From: Methylobacterium brachiatum
GTDB lineage: Bacteria > Pseudomonadota > Alphaproteobacteria > Rhizobiales > Beijerinckiaceae
Assembly: GCF_020523825.1 (NCBI RefSeq)
Contig: NZ_JAJALK010000001.1
Coordinates: 186,001-250,000, forward strand
Length of the DNA: 64,000 bases
Direction of reading: 5' to 3'
A program made the position numbers and the translations under genes. Positions 55,246 to 63,724 of the stretch are shown one piece after another (positions within the stretch are counted from its first letter, which is position 1; every line of letters starts with the position of its first letter). Under the pieces are notes generated by a model. The model saw nothing but the letters and a program-made list of their open reading frames with translations, searched no databases and was not told where the DNA came from.

Positions 55246-56418
55246 ATGCGTCTCAACGTTCTTCGCGGTTCGCTCGCTGCCGGCCTGATCCTGGCGCTGG
55301 CCGGGATCACCGGCGCGCAGGCCGCCACACCGCCGGCGCAGCCGGCCGAGGGCCCCGGCGGCGTCGGCGACCGCAAGGCGACGATCGTGAAGCGCCTGCT
55401 CGGGCGCGGGACCGCGACCACCTTCGCGTTCCACGCGGGCGGCGCAGCGCCCGAGGCCGGCCGGCCCGTGGCGGTGTTCCTGCACGGCTGGGGCGTGGTC
55501 AATCCGCAGAGCTACGGCGGCTGGATCGACCACCTGACCCGCCAGGGCTGGCTGGTGCTCTATCCCCGCTTCCAGGAGGTGAACCGGACCCGCCCGGCCG
55601 ACGCGCCCGGCATCGCGGACACCCTGGTCAAGGCCGCGCTCGCCGACCTCGCCTCCGATCCGGACGCCAAGCCCGATCTCTCCCGGGTCGCGCTGATCGG
55701 TCATCTCGCCGGCGCGCCGATCGCCTTCGACATGGCCGCCGGTGCCAAGCAGCAGGGGCTGCCGGTCCCGAAACTGATCTTCGCGGCTGCGCCGGGCGGC
55801 ATCGCCAGCGGCCCGAAATCGCGGGGCATCACGCTCAGCGAGCTGTCCAGCATCGACCCGTCGACGCTGCTCATCACCATGGTCGGCGACAAGGACACGC
55901 GCGCGGCCGATCTCGCCGCGAAGCGTCTGCTGCGCGAGGCCAGCGCCGTCCCGATCGAGCGCAAGCTGTTCGTCCGCGCGCTCTCGGACGACCACGGCTT
56001 CCCGGCGCTCACCGCCACCCTCGCGGCGCCCGCCGGCACCGACGCGGCCTATGACGGCGGCGCGATCAAGCCGGGACCGGAGCCGAAGGACACGGCCAAG
56101 GATGCCCCCAAGCCGCCGCCGTTCCGCTGGTCGGCCGACATGGCGCTCACCGGCGAGCAGCAGACCCTGGTCTCCCAGATCAACATCGCCCGCGTCGACG
56201 CGCTCGACTATCTGGGCTTCTGGAAGACGTTCGACATCGCGGCGGCCGCGGCCTTCGCGGGGTCGGACGCGAATGCGATGAAGAACAACCCGCGGCTCGC
56301 CGACATGGAGCGCTGGAGCGACGGCTGGCCCGTGAAGCGGCTCTCGGTCGAGACGCCCCGGCTGGCGGCGCCCGCCGCCCAGGCCGGGACGCCGGCGGCG
56401 AATACCCGCAAGCGCTGA
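55246..56418 (+). CDS. secreted alpha/beta hydrolase with nucleophile missing
   Basis: A 390-residue exported protein. The signal peptide is about 1-27 (ends GAQAATPP). An alpha/beta hydrolase core (about 55-270) follows, with the oxyanion strand VAVFLHGWG near 75-83. The nucleophile elbow should be GxSxG but reads GHLAG (152-156), so Leu154 replaces the Ser. The codon is CTC, not a single base away from most Ser codons except TCC-type shifts. The late Asp-His area includes SDDHGFP near 248-254. Either the protein is a binding or structural protein, or another residue acts. A separate C-terminal region (about 290-390) is of unknown fold. Confidence 0.7.
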   Translation: MRLNVLRGSLAAGLILALAGITGAQAATPPAQPAEGPGGVGDRKATIVKRLLGRGTATTFAFHAGGAAPEAGRPVAVFLHGWGVVNPQSYGGWIDHLTRQGWLVLYPRFQEVNRTRPADAPGIADTLVKAALADLASDPDAKPDLSRVALIGHLAGAPIAFDMAAGAKQQGLPVPKLIFAAAPGGIASGPKSRGITLSELSSIDPSTLLITMVGDKDTRAADLAAKRLLREASAVPIERKLFVRALSDDHGFPALTATLAAPAGTDAAYDGGAIKPGPEPKDTAKDAPKPPPFRWSADMALTGEQQTLVSQINIARVDALDYLGFWKTFDIAAAAAFAGSDANAMKNNPRLADMERWSDGWPVKRLSVETPRLAAPAAQAGTPAANTRKR

Positions 56419-56492
56419 TCGGCGCCCCGGGCGGGCTTCCCCCTGGCGCAGGGCTTGCTACGCTGCCCGTGTTCGACACGGGGGATGATGCC

Positions 56493-56693
56493 ATGCCCGA
56501 GTTCGTCGCCAGCCTGCTCGCCGCAGCGGCCTTCTGCCTGACCCTGCTCGCGCTGAACGCGCTGACGCGGTTGCTCATCCAGGCGCATGGTGCGCCGCCG
56601 GATCTCGGTGAATCCGGCTTCCTTCAGATCGGCGGCGCCCTGGTCGCCGCCCGGGTGGCCTATCGCCGGGCTCCACATCGCCAGCTGGACTGA
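56493..56693 (+). CDS. small membrane protein of unknown function (66 aa)
   Basis: ATG 56493 follows GGGGATGATGCC. The product has one strong span (about 6-27, LLAAAAFCLTLLALNALTRL) and possibly a second weaker one near 50. It is close to a minus-strand basic protein gene. No family was recognised. Confidence 0.42.
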   Translation: MPEFVASLLAAAAFCLTLLALNALTRLLIQAHGAPPDLGESGFLQIGGALVAARVAYRRAPHRQLD

Positions 56694-56737
56694 CCGCGCG
56701 CCTCGCTCCGGCGAGCCCCGTGTCGCGCTTGCGGGCG

Positions 56738-56992
56738 CTATTCCGACGCCTCGGCGGCCTCTTCGCCGTCCTTCACGCCGAGCGCGGCTTTCTCGGCCAG
56801 CAGGGCAGCGAGGGCCGCGCGGATCCGGTCGCCTTGCGCGCGATGCGGGTGATCGAGGGCGGTGATCAGGGCTCGGCGGTAGCGGTCCTGGATCGCGGCC
56901 AGCTGCGTGGCCTTGCCGACCTTGGCGGGCGCTTTCTCGACCGGCTTCGGCTTGGCCGCTCGTTTCTTCTTCGGGGGCTTCGTCTCGGGCAT
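56738..56992 (-). CDS. Lys-rich small protein of unknown function (84 aa)
   Basis: The N-terminal third is a Lys/Pro/Ala-rich basic tail (PETKPPKKKRAAKPKPVEKA). A helical part of about 55 residues follows (ATQLAAIQDRYRRALITALD and on). The basic tail suggests nucleic-acid or membrane contact. The binding site is weak, and the frame extends upstream to 57106 without clear coding signs. Unknown. Confidence 0.42.
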   Translation of the reverse strand: MPETKPPKKKRAAKPKPVEKAPAKVGKATQLAAIQDRYRRALITALDHPHRAQGDRIRAALAALLAEKAALGVKDGEEAAEASE

Positions 56993-57452
56993 GGCGGAGC
57001 AAGCGGCCCGACGGTTCCGCGGTTCCCGAAATCGCCATGACGACCGCTCGCGGTCGCAGCCTTGCCGATCGTCCTGGCACGACATCTCGCCCTTGTGAGG
57101 TGACACCCGGTGCCGTCGCGATACGATCCGCGCATTGGGATCGCCCGATCCGATCCACCTTCAGCCCGCCCGGTTCGCCGGCGCGGGTTTTTTCGTTGTG
57201 TGCGACGCCTGCCTCCCGAGACGGGCAGTCAATCCGGTGCGCCGCAGCGGAGGCGGGATGGAAAACGCGGCTGGAGCCGGTGCTATCGTTGGCCGTTACT
57301 GGCGGCGGGTCCCGCCTGATCTCTCAAGGTTGCTAATGGCGGTGCGTTACATTGCTTTTGTCCGCGCCTGTTGAGCATTTACGACAGTATAAAATCGAGT
57401 TGCCGCGCCATCCAAGTTGGAATATGGGAGCGATAAGCTTGAGGGGCATCGC
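56993..57452. other. 460-bp gap with an orphan terminator
   Basis: No convincing gene lies between the basic-protein gene and the secreted-protein gene. It contains the UUCG-loop terminator at 57165-57193, which follows no identified plus-strand gene, and an AT-richer stretch near 57360-57400 (TATAAA at about 57390) that may be the promoter for the gene at 57453. Confidence 0.5.
57165..57193 (+). terminator. orphan intrinsic terminator with UUCG loop
   Basis: CCCGC-CCGG (57165-57173), loop TTCG (57174-57177), CCGG-c-GCGGG (57178-57187, one bulged C), then six T (57188-57193). This is the best-formed rho-independent terminator in the window. There is no plus-strand gene between 56694 and here that it could end. 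A small RNA upstream is possible. Confidence 0.7.
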
Positions 57453-58649
57453 ATGAGACGCATCGGGGCCGCACTTCTTCTTTCGCTGGCATGCGGGACG
57501 GCCGCCGCCCAGAGCGACGGCAAGAAGCCTTCGGCGCCGCGGCCTGTCTCGAAGTTCCTCCCGTTCTCGGAAGGCTCCATCGACGGTGTCCCCTCGGTCC
57601 AGATCGACGGGGTTCTGAAACTCACCCAGAGCGGCAACCAAATCACGGCATCGGGTCTCGATGTCTGTTTTCCGTCCGACGGCCTGTCCCTCAGGCTCGA
57701 CCGGCTGGCGATCCCGCTGCAGGTGCAAGGTTCGACCCTGTCGGGCTCGGGGGTCAGCGCCGGCGGGCGTCAGGTGGCGGTGGCGTTGAAGCGCACCGGG
57801 CAGAAGGACTCTCTCGGCCTTGAGGGCACCCTGACCCTGCCCGGGCATACGATCCGGATCGCGCAATCCGATCTCGTCGCGCTGAACGAGGATCCCACGG
57901 CGTCGACCGCCCAACCGGATGGGACCGGGGAGGAGGATCCCGACGATGGTGCTTCCGTCACCGATCCGAGCAAGGTCCTCGCGACGGTCAAGATCGCCAA
58001 CCTCACCGATCTGATCCGGACGGTTCGCGCCGAGGGCGGACGGCTCGATCCGGTCGGCCTCATCCCCCAATGCAGTACGTTGAGATCGGGACGCGCGACG
58101 GCCTCGATCGAGGTCGATCCGAGCCGCTCCGCCGCCCTGTTGGACAAGGTCCGGGCCGGCCCGGGCGTCACCAACGCGGAGTTCGGGACGGTGCTGGATC
58201 ATGCGCTGCTGATCCGGCTCAAGGCGAAGCCGAACGAGGCCGATTTCGCGTCGATCCTGAGCAAGGCGGCGCAGAAGGCGATTCCGGGCCTGTCGACGGT
58301 GTCGTCGGAGAAGGATCCCAACCGGGGCGAGGTCCGCGTGGCGTTCCGGAGGGCGCTGCCCGACTTTGCCGCCGTCGGGATCCAGGAGGCCATCACGCTG
58401 CGTGCCTTCGTCTGGCAGGACGTCCGCGACACATCGAAATACTACATCCGGCTGCGACCGCTCGATGCGAAGCTCGTCGACGCCGATCCGAAGCCGGTCC
58501 TGCTCTCGGGCCGCGCCGATACGGAAGGCGAGGACGACAGCACCGCCTCCGATCTCAACACGGAGGCGGCGCAGCAGGCCATCGGCAATGCTTTGGCGTC
58601 CGAACTGCACGGGGAGGTCTGGGCCGACGAACGCTGGATTGCGAAATAG
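57453..58649 (+). CDS. secreted protein of unknown function (398 aa)
   Basis: ATG 57453 follows GAGGGGCATCGC. A signal peptide is present (about 1-20, ends CGTAAAQSDG). The mature protein has several Val/Leu/Thr-rich short strands and an acidic linker near 150-175 (EEDPDDGASVTDPS). The C-terminal third has helices (EADFASILSKAAQKAIPG). No family was recognised. It is convergent with the beta-propeller gene (26 bp apart), so it is probably unrelated to it in transcription. Confidence 0.6.
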   Translation: MRRIGAALLLSLACGTAAAQSDGKKPSAPRPVSKFLPFSEGSIDGVPSVQIDGVLKLTQSGNQITASGLDVCFPSDGLSLRLDRLAIPLQVQGSTLSGSGVSAGGRQVAVALKRTGQKDSLGLEGTLTLPGHTIRIAQSDLVALNEDPTASTAQPDGTGEEDPDDGASVTDPSKVLATVKIANLTDLIRTVRAEGGRLDPVGLIPQCSTLRSGRATASIEVDPSRSAALLDKVRAGPGVTNAEFGTVLDHALLIRLKAKPNEADFASILSKAAQKAIPGLSTVSSEKDPNRGEVRVAFRRALPDFAAVGIQEAITLRAFVWQDVRDTSKYYIRLRPLDAKLVDADPKPVLLSGRADTEGEDDSTASDLNTEAAQQAIGNALASELHGEVWADERWIAK

Positions 58650-58675
58650 CGCCGCCCCCGCCGAAACCCCGATCG

Positions 58676-59632
58676 TTACCGCAGGAAGTCGCCGAAGGCC
58701 CGCGGGCCGTTGCCGGTGGGGATGGTCGTCAACACCTTGAGCGTGCGGCCGTCGAGGACGCTGAGCGAGTTGTCGCCCCAATTGGCGACGTAGAGCCGGC
58801 CGTCCGCATCGGCCGCGATGCCCTCGGGATGGTCGCCCACATCGATGTCGGCGATCGGCTTGAGCGTGGCGAGGTCGAAGGCCGTGACGCTGCCGGCATA
58901 TTGGTCGGTGACGAAGCCGCGGCCTTGCGTCAGCGCAATCACGTAGGGCCGCCGGCCGGTGGGGATCCGGGTGATCTCGCGCCCCGCCGCGAGGTCGATC
59001 ACCGAGACGTCGTCGCTCGTGACGTTGGCCGTGTAGGCGCGCCCGGCCGCGGCATCGAGCGTGATGCCGAACGGGTGCTGGCCCACCGGGATCGTCTTCG
59101 TTTCCTTGCGGGCCTTGGCGTCCACCACCGAGACCGTATCCGCCTCGCGGTTCGCGACGTAGAGCGTCGCCCCATCGGGCGAGACCGCGATGCCGGAGGG
59201 CGAGGCGCCCACCGCGATCTCGCCGTCGGGCACCAGCGTACCGTCGCGCTCGGTCAGCACGAACAGGCGGTGGCCGTACCAATCCGCCACGTAGACCGTG
59301 CCGCCCTTCGGATCGGCGGCGACGCCGAGCGGTCCGCCGGGCAGGGGCACCTCGGCGACGACCCGGCCGGCCTCGAGGTCGAGCACGGCGAGGCCGTGGC
59401 CCTCGGGCCGGGTGACGTAGGCGCGCCTGCGGTCCGGCGACAGGGCGATCCCGGCCGGGGCCCCGTCGAGCGCGATGCTGCGCACCACCTTGCCGGCGGC
59501 GAGGTCGACGATCTCGACCGTGCCGCCGAGCTGGGCCGTCACGATCGCCTCCCGCGCCGGTTCGGCGCGGGCCAGCGTCGCGACGAGGGCGAGGGCGGCG
59601 GCGAGCGCCGCGCCGCGCCTGTTCAGGCTCAC
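58676..59632 (-). CDS. YVTN-family beta-propeller exported protein
   Basis: A 318-residue periplasmic beta-propeller. The signal peptide is about 1-23 (ends ARAEPAREA). At least six YVxN/YVxD-type blade repeats are visible, for instance YVADWYG, YVANREAD, YTANVTSD and YVANWGDN, separated by about 42 residues, giving a seven-blade fold. Such proteins accompany PQQ-dependent alcohol oxidation in methylotrophs, by general knowledge. The start overlaps the stop of the MxaD-like gene by 4 bp (ATGA), so the two proteins are coupled. Its ligand or partner is unknown. Confidence 0.88.
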   Translation of the reverse strand: MSLNRRGAALAAALALVATLARAEPAREAIVTAQLGGTVEIVDLAAGKVVRSIALDGAPAGIALSPDRRRAYVTRPEGHGLAVLDLEAGRVVAEVPLPGGPLGVAADPKGGTVYVADWYGHRLFVLTERDGTLVPDGEIAVGASPSGIAVSPDGATLYVANREADTVSVVDAKARKETKTIPVGQHPFGITLDAAAGRAYTANVTSDDVSVIDLAAGREITRIPTGRRPYVIALTQGRGFVTDQYAGSVTAFDLATLKPIADIDVGDHPEGIAADADGRLYVANWGDNSLSVLDGRTLKVLTTIPTGNGPRAFGDFLR

Positions 59633-60162
59633 GAGCCCTTCTCGACCTTGGCCTTCAGGTTGGCGAGGCTCGCCTTGATCCAGGCGCCGACGCCTTTCTC
59701 GGAGGCCTCATCGTTCAGCTCGGGCGGCGGATCGTTGTTCATGTAGCCGCGGTAGAAGGCGGCCTTCCACTCGACCTTGGACTTGGCGTCGCCCGCCGGC
59801 TCGACCGTGATCGTTGCGGAATAGTCGTTGGCCGGCAGGTCCTTCACGTCGACCTTCTCGATGTAGTACGAGAACAGCTTCTCGTCCGGCTTGTACTTGT
59901 TGCTGGTCTCTTGGATCTGGTTGCCGTTCTTCAGCGTCAGAGTGCGCTTGAACTTGGTCGGCACGTCGCCGCTGACCTCGGTCTTGGTGACGTTCTCCAT
60001 CCAGTCGGCGTTCTTGACGTCGCCGACGACGGCCCAGACCTTGTCGGCCGGCGCGTTGATCTCGATCGACTCGGTGATCTTGCGCCGGGTCGGGCCATGG
60101 GCCTGCGCGGTCGCCGCCACCAGGGCAGCCGTGGCCGCCAGGGCCAGGGTTATTTTCTTCAT
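59629..60162 (-). CDS. MxaD-like periplasmic SRPBCC protein
   Basis: A 177-residue exported protein of the START/SRPBCC fold. The signal peptide is about 1-21 (ends ATAQAHG). The mature N-terminus reads RRKITESIEINAPADKVWAVVGDVKNADWM, which matches the pattern of MxaD from methanol-oxidation clusters, where it aids electron transfer from methanol dehydrogenase to cytochrome c. The ATG 60162 has GGAGGAG some 12-13 bases upstream. It is coupled to the beta-propeller gene. It begins 116 bp after the DUF447 gene, so it may belong to the same transcript or have its own promoter. Confidence 0.8.
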   Translation of the reverse strand: MKKITLALAATAALVAATAQAHGPTRRKITESIEINAPADKVWAVVGDVKNADWMENVTKTEVSGDVPTKFKRTLTLKNGNQIQETSNKYKPDEKLFSYYIEKVDVKDLPANDYSATITVEPAGDAKSKVEWKAAFYRGYMNNDPPPELNDEASEKGVGAWIKASLANLKAKVEKGS

Positions 60163-60278
60163 CGTGTCCTGCTCCTCCCGCCTCCAGGGCGCATTCCGGT
60201 CAGGGGAATACCGGTTTGGCGCTCCAGAGCGTGTCACAAGTGAGTGTCAGGCCCGCATCCGAACGCCCGGATACGGGT

Positions 60279-60869
60279 CTAGCGTGCGTCCCGATCGAGA
60301 ACCCGTGCCTCGGGGCCGAGAGCCTCCGCGACCTTGTCCTCGATCCAGCCCCAGGCCTCGCGCTCGCGCGGGCCCGCGGTCTTGGCGATGGCGATGGCGA
60401 GGTAGGCCATCTCCGTCAACACCTTGTCCGGCTCAAGCATGTGGAGCCGGGTCGAGAGGATCGCCGCCTCCAGCACCGCGGCCTGGGCGCGGTTGTAGCC
60501 GATGAACGGCGCGTGGGCGGCGGAATGGACCATGCGGCCGCGGAAGCGCGGCCTCGTCTCGCGCTCCTCCACCGAGGCAACCGCGAACTCGGCATGGCCG
60601 AAGCTGTCGGCCAGCCGCCGGCCGGGAATGGCCGTGCAGGCCACGGTCGGCCAGTCGCGCCGCCCGGTCACCGCGCCGGCGATCACCCGGATGTCCCGCG
60701 GGCTCGAGGCTGCAAAGCACGGGTTGGCCTCGAGATTGGCGATGGTCGGCGAGGGCCGGAACGGCGCCAGCACGTAGCCGTCCGCCTCGCCGATCAGCCC
60801 GAACGGCACGAGGTGCAGCTCGCCAGAGGGCGCGAGGGTGGTGACGATGGTCTCCAGGATCAGCGGCAT
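60279..60869 (-). CDS. DUF447 protein, archaeal-type C1 cluster
   Basis: A 196-residue flavoprotein-like protein of the DUF447 family. The segment PFRPSPTIANLEANPCFAAS resembles the split-barrel FMN-binding part, and HAPFIGYNRAQAAVLEAAILSTRL (about 117-140) is the conserved helical part. Homologues sit in the archaeal-like C1-transfer clusters of methylotrophs and in methanogens. The reaction is unknown; a step in tetrahydromethanopterin or methylofuran synthesis is inferred. It starts 3 bp after the DUF6513 gene stop, in the same operon. Confidence 0.85.
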   Translation of the reverse strand: MPLILETIVTTLAPSGELHLVPFGLIGEADGYVLAPFRPSPTIANLEANPCFAASSPRDIRVIAGAVTGRRDWPTVACTAIPGRRLADSFGHAEFAVASVEERETRPRFRGRMVHSAAHAPFIGYNRAQAAVLEAAILSTRLHMLEPDKVLTEMAYLAIAIAKTAGPREREAWGWIEDKVAEALGPEARVLDRDAR

Positions 60870-60872
60870 GGC

Positions 60873-62432
60873 TCAGGCCTCGTCCGCCGGCACCAACCGG
60901 CCGCAGACCAGCTTGGTCGCGGGCTGGGCCGTCTCGGGCGCCACCTCGTCCCGGGCCTCGGATTCCGTGATCGTCTCGGGGGCGTCGGCATCCGCCTCCG
61001 GCTTCACCAGCCGGGCGTCGCGGGTGCCGGGCGGCGGCGCGTCGGGGCCGGAATGGCGGGTATGGCCGGCCTTCTTGAAGGCGGTGGAATCCTCGACATC
61101 GGAATCGGCCGCGCAGCCCCAGTCGAGGGGCTCGTCCTGGACATAGCGCTTGCCGAGCCGCCAGGCGGTCTCGGCCTTGGCGAGCTCGGCCCCGAGATAG
61201 AAGGCGTGGGCGCCGTCGCTCTTCACGTCGAGGTCGGGGAAGAAGGCCATCGCGTCGGTGCCGACCCTGTGGACGTCGCGGTTGTAGACGTGGATCCCAT
61301 CCTCGGCGACGGCGATCCGGTAATTCGGGTCGCGGATTTCGGCGGCGGCCTGGGCGACCTCCGCGGCGGTCTGCACGAAGGGGCGCTTGTCGTGAAGGGC
61401 GAGCAGCGCGCGTCCGTAGCCCTTGGGCAGGGCGGAATCGACTTTCGCCGCGTACATCACCCGGCGGGCGGCGTCGTGCTCCTCGACGGTGCGGCGGGTG
61501 TGGTTCGAGACCTGCACGATCAGCACGTTGCCGATCGACAGTTCCGAGCACATCCCGACCAGAAGGGCGGTGACGCCGAGCGAATCCGCCTCGGTCAGCT
61601 CCGTGAGGTTGCCGGTGCCCATCATCATCTGGATGTCGGGCCAGCGGGCGCGGGTGTCCCGGTAGCGGCTGATCGAATCCACGAAGCCGTGGTGGATCGG
61701 CTCCAGGATCGGATCCGCCAGGAACGGACGCCCGGCCTTCAGCATCCGCTCGATCGCCCGGTCGAGCGACGGCAGGTCGTCGGGGCGCAGGGGCACCAGG
61801 ATCGGCACCGCGTCGGTCTCGAAGGCGAGATCGAGCGTGTCGATATTCAGGCTGAGCAGGTAGTCGGCCCCGGCGCGGGCGCCCCGGGCCAGCTCGTCCC
61901 GGTTGAAGGAATCGACACTGACCTTGAGGCCCGCGCCCTTCAGGGCCGCGACGGATTCTTCCAGATGCGGGAAGGTCGTGTCCGGAAGGCCGCCGAGGTC
62001 GATCACGTCGGCGCCGCGGCGGGCGAGGTCGAGGCCCTTGGCCAGGATCTCGTCGGGCGTCATCTTCGACGCGTCGACGATCTCGGAGAAGATCCGCAGA
62101 TCGTGCTTCGACAGATCGACCTTGCGGCCGGCGAGGCCGAGCCAGGCCGGCAGATCCACCACCTCGTCGGGCCCGCGCTCCACCGGCAGGTGGAAATGCT
62201 CGGCCAGCCGGGCGGTATCGGCCCGGCAGCGGCCCGGCAGGACGATCCGGGTCGCACCTTCGGGGATCTCGACCCGGCGGCGGATGATCTCCTCGGTCAT
62301 CAGCGCGGCGACCTTCACGCCGGCATCCGCGATGCTCCAGCGGATCGTTGCCGGCAAACCGGCCGCGACCTTCTCCAGCCGCGCCCGGGCGAGGCGGCCG
62401 GTGACGAAGACGATGTGCTCGGGGGCGCTCAC
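60873..62432 (-). CDS. DUF6513 / dihydropteroate-synthase-related protein
   Basis: A 519-residue protein: an N-terminal DUF6513 domain (about 1-125, starting EHIVFVTGRLARARLEKVAAG) and a pteroate-synthase-like TIM-barrel (about 140-400) with GADVIDLGGLPDTTFP and VSVDSFNRDELARGARAGADYLLSLN. A C-terminal region of about 90 residues rich in acidic and Pro residues has no known fold. It is thought to act in tetrahydromethanopterin synthesis in methylotrophs and archaea. The start is GTG 62432, overlapping the kinase stop by 4 bp. Confidence 0.85.
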   Translation of the reverse strand: MSAPEHIVFVTGRLARARLEKVAAGLPATIRWSIADAGVKVAALMTEEIIRRRVEIPEGATRIVLPGRCRADTARLAEHFHLPVERGPDEVVDLPAWLGLAGRKVDLSKHDLRIFSEIVDASKMTPDEILAKGLDLARRGADVIDLGGLPDTTFPHLEESVAALKGAGLKVSVDSFNRDELARGARAGADYLLSLNIDTLDLAFETDAVPILVPLRPDDLPSLDRAIERMLKAGRPFLADPILEPIHHGFVDSISRYRDTRARWPDIQMMMGTGNLTELTEADSLGVTALLVGMCSELSIGNVLIVQVSNHTRRTVEEHDAARRVMYAAKVDSALPKGYGRALLALHDKRPFVQTAAEVAQAAAEIRDPNYRIAVAEDGIHVYNRDVHRVGTDAMAFFPDLDVKSDGAHAFYLGAELAKAETAWRLGKRYVQDEPLDWGCAADSDVEDSTAFKKAGHTRHSGPDAPPPGTRDARLVKPEADADAPETITESEARDEVAPETAQPATKLVCGRLVPADEA

Positions 62433-62998
62433 GCGGCCACCCGCTGCTGCAGCGTCACCCGGCGGGTCGGCCCCCAGATCGCGATCGGGCCACCGTAGCG
62501 CAGCGCGAAATCCGGGACGGCGGCATCGACCAGCCCGCGGCCGGCCAGCGCGTCCAGGGTTTCCTCCGGCGCGGCATCGGCGGACTTCACCAGCACGCAA
62601 AGGCGGGCAGGCAGGCGCGCGGCCAGCCAGAGCGCGAGGCTGTCGGAGGTGACGTCCCAATTCTCGGGGATATCGGGATGGCCGGCGCGCAGGCTCGCCG
62701 GGTCCCAGATGCAAGCCGCGGCATCGTCGGTCCAGGGTTCGATGCTACGGATCAGTCGCGGCTCCTGCTCACAAAAAAACCTGGCCATGCGGCTCATCGC
62801 GTCGAGGGCGCGGCGGTGGGCCTCCGCATCGTCGAAGCCGTCGCGGATCTGATCCGCCCGCACGGCATCCGCGAAGGTCCCGCCGCCCGGCACGACGACG
62901 CAGCGCCCGTGGGCGCCGTCGACCGCTTCCGCCAGCAGGGCGCGCAGCCGCGCCGGATCCGCCTCGAGGCTGCCGCCGATCTTGAGGACCGTCGTCAC
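62429..62998 (-). CDS. amino-acid-kinase-fold protein (MfnE-like)
   Basis: A 189-residue aspartokinase-superfamily protein. TVLKIGGSLEADP (2-14) is the nucleotide-binding start, and VVPGGGTFADAVR (about 35-47) and SDSLALWLAARLP (about 115-128) are the later family motifs. It resembles the archaeal MfnE kinase that phosphorylates the furan alcohol in methanofuran synthesis, and the MfnB-like gene upstream supports this. The start is GTG 62998 overlapping that gene's stop by 4 bp. The precise substrate is inferred from context. Confidence 0.8.
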   Translation of the reverse strand: MTTVLKIGGSLEADPARLRALLAEAVDGAHGRCVVVPGGGTFADAVRADQIRDGFDDAEAHRRALDAMSRMARFFCEQEPRLIRSIEPWTDDAAACIWDPASLRAGHPDIPENWDVTSDSLALWLAARLPARLCVLVKSADAAPEETLDALAGRGLVDAAVPDFALRYGGPIAIWGPTRRVTLQQRVAA

Positions 62999-63720
62999 GC
63001 GGCGTCCCGATGGTTCGGCCGCAGGGCGCGCACGGCCTCGGCGACCCGCAGGGGATCGATGCCGTTGCGCCGGTCGAAGTCCCGGCACAGTCCGCCGCGG
63101 AAGCCGAAATAATCCGGTCGGTGGGCGCTCAGGACCGGGATGTCGGTGATCCGGAGGGAGCCCGCCAGCCCGCTCATCAGCCCGTGCGTCCGGCAGGCCG
63201 CCGTGAACGCCGCCAGCGCCTCCGGCTCGGCGAGATCGGTCAGCCGCGCGCCGGACTTGCCGGCGGTGTCGATCATCGCCCCCGCGAAGCCGGCCTGGGC
63301 CAGGGCCGGGACCAGATCGGCCGCCGGGCCGTCCTCGGCGAACAGGACCGCGATCAGGCGGCCGGGGGCGGCCGCCGCCAAGGCGGCCATCGCGGCCTTG
63401 TCGCGCCGGTCCCGGGCGTCGAGGCCCGTCTTCACCCAGTCGATCCCGGTCGCGGCCATCGCGGTGACGGCGTCGGGCGCCGGGTCGGCCACCGCGCTGG
63501 TCACGGCCGCGCCGGCAATCCGGGCGACGATCTCCGTCACCACGCCCACGTCGAGGGCGCCGAGCGCCCCGCGCTCCGGATCCTTGGCGTCGATCAGGTC
63601 GGCCCCGGCGAGCTGGGCCGCCTCGGCTTCGGCCGGGTCGCGGACGCTGACGAGGAGGCTGGGCAGGGGGGCTGGCGGAACGGGGAACGCGGACACGGAT
63701 CTCTCGAAGATGTGCGGCAC
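62995..63720 (-). CDS. mfnB: (5-formylfuran-3-yl)methyl phosphate synthase (MfnB, DUF556)
   Basis: A 241-residue TIM-barrel enzyme that condenses two glyceraldehyde-3-phosphate molecules to the furan ring precursor of methanofuran/methylofuran. Family Lys residues are visible: K46 in LIDAKDPERGALG (matching the catalytic Lys27 of the archaeal enzyme) and K155 in DTAGKSG. Length is typical. The start is GTG 63720, 4 bp after the upstream gene's stop. It heads a run of coupled genes (mfnB, kinase, DUF6513, DUF447), and Methylobacterium makes methylofuran for its formyl-transfer complex. Confidence 0.88.
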   Translation of the reverse strand: MPHIFERSVSAFPVPPAPLPSLLVSVRDPAEAEAAQLAGADLIDAKDPERGALGALDVGVVTEIVARIAGAAVTSAVADPAPDAVTAMAATGIDWVKTGLDARDRRDKAAMAALAAAAPGRLIAVLFAEDGPAADLVPALAQAGFAGAMIDTAGKSGARLTDLAEPEALAAFTAACRTHGLMSGLAGSLRITDIPVLSAHRPDYFGFRGGLCRDFDRRNGIDPLRVAEAVRALRPNHRDAA

Positions 63721-63724
63721 GCAA

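Noticed and set aside
57417-57452. TTG 57417 as the start of the 398-residue secreted protein
   Set aside because: The internal ATG 57453 has a ribosome binding site and begins the signal peptide directly.
60216-62498. 760-codon plus-strand frame antisense to DUF447/DUF6513
   Set aside because: Antisense to two well-supported genes, with Gly/Arg/His-rich low-complexity translation.
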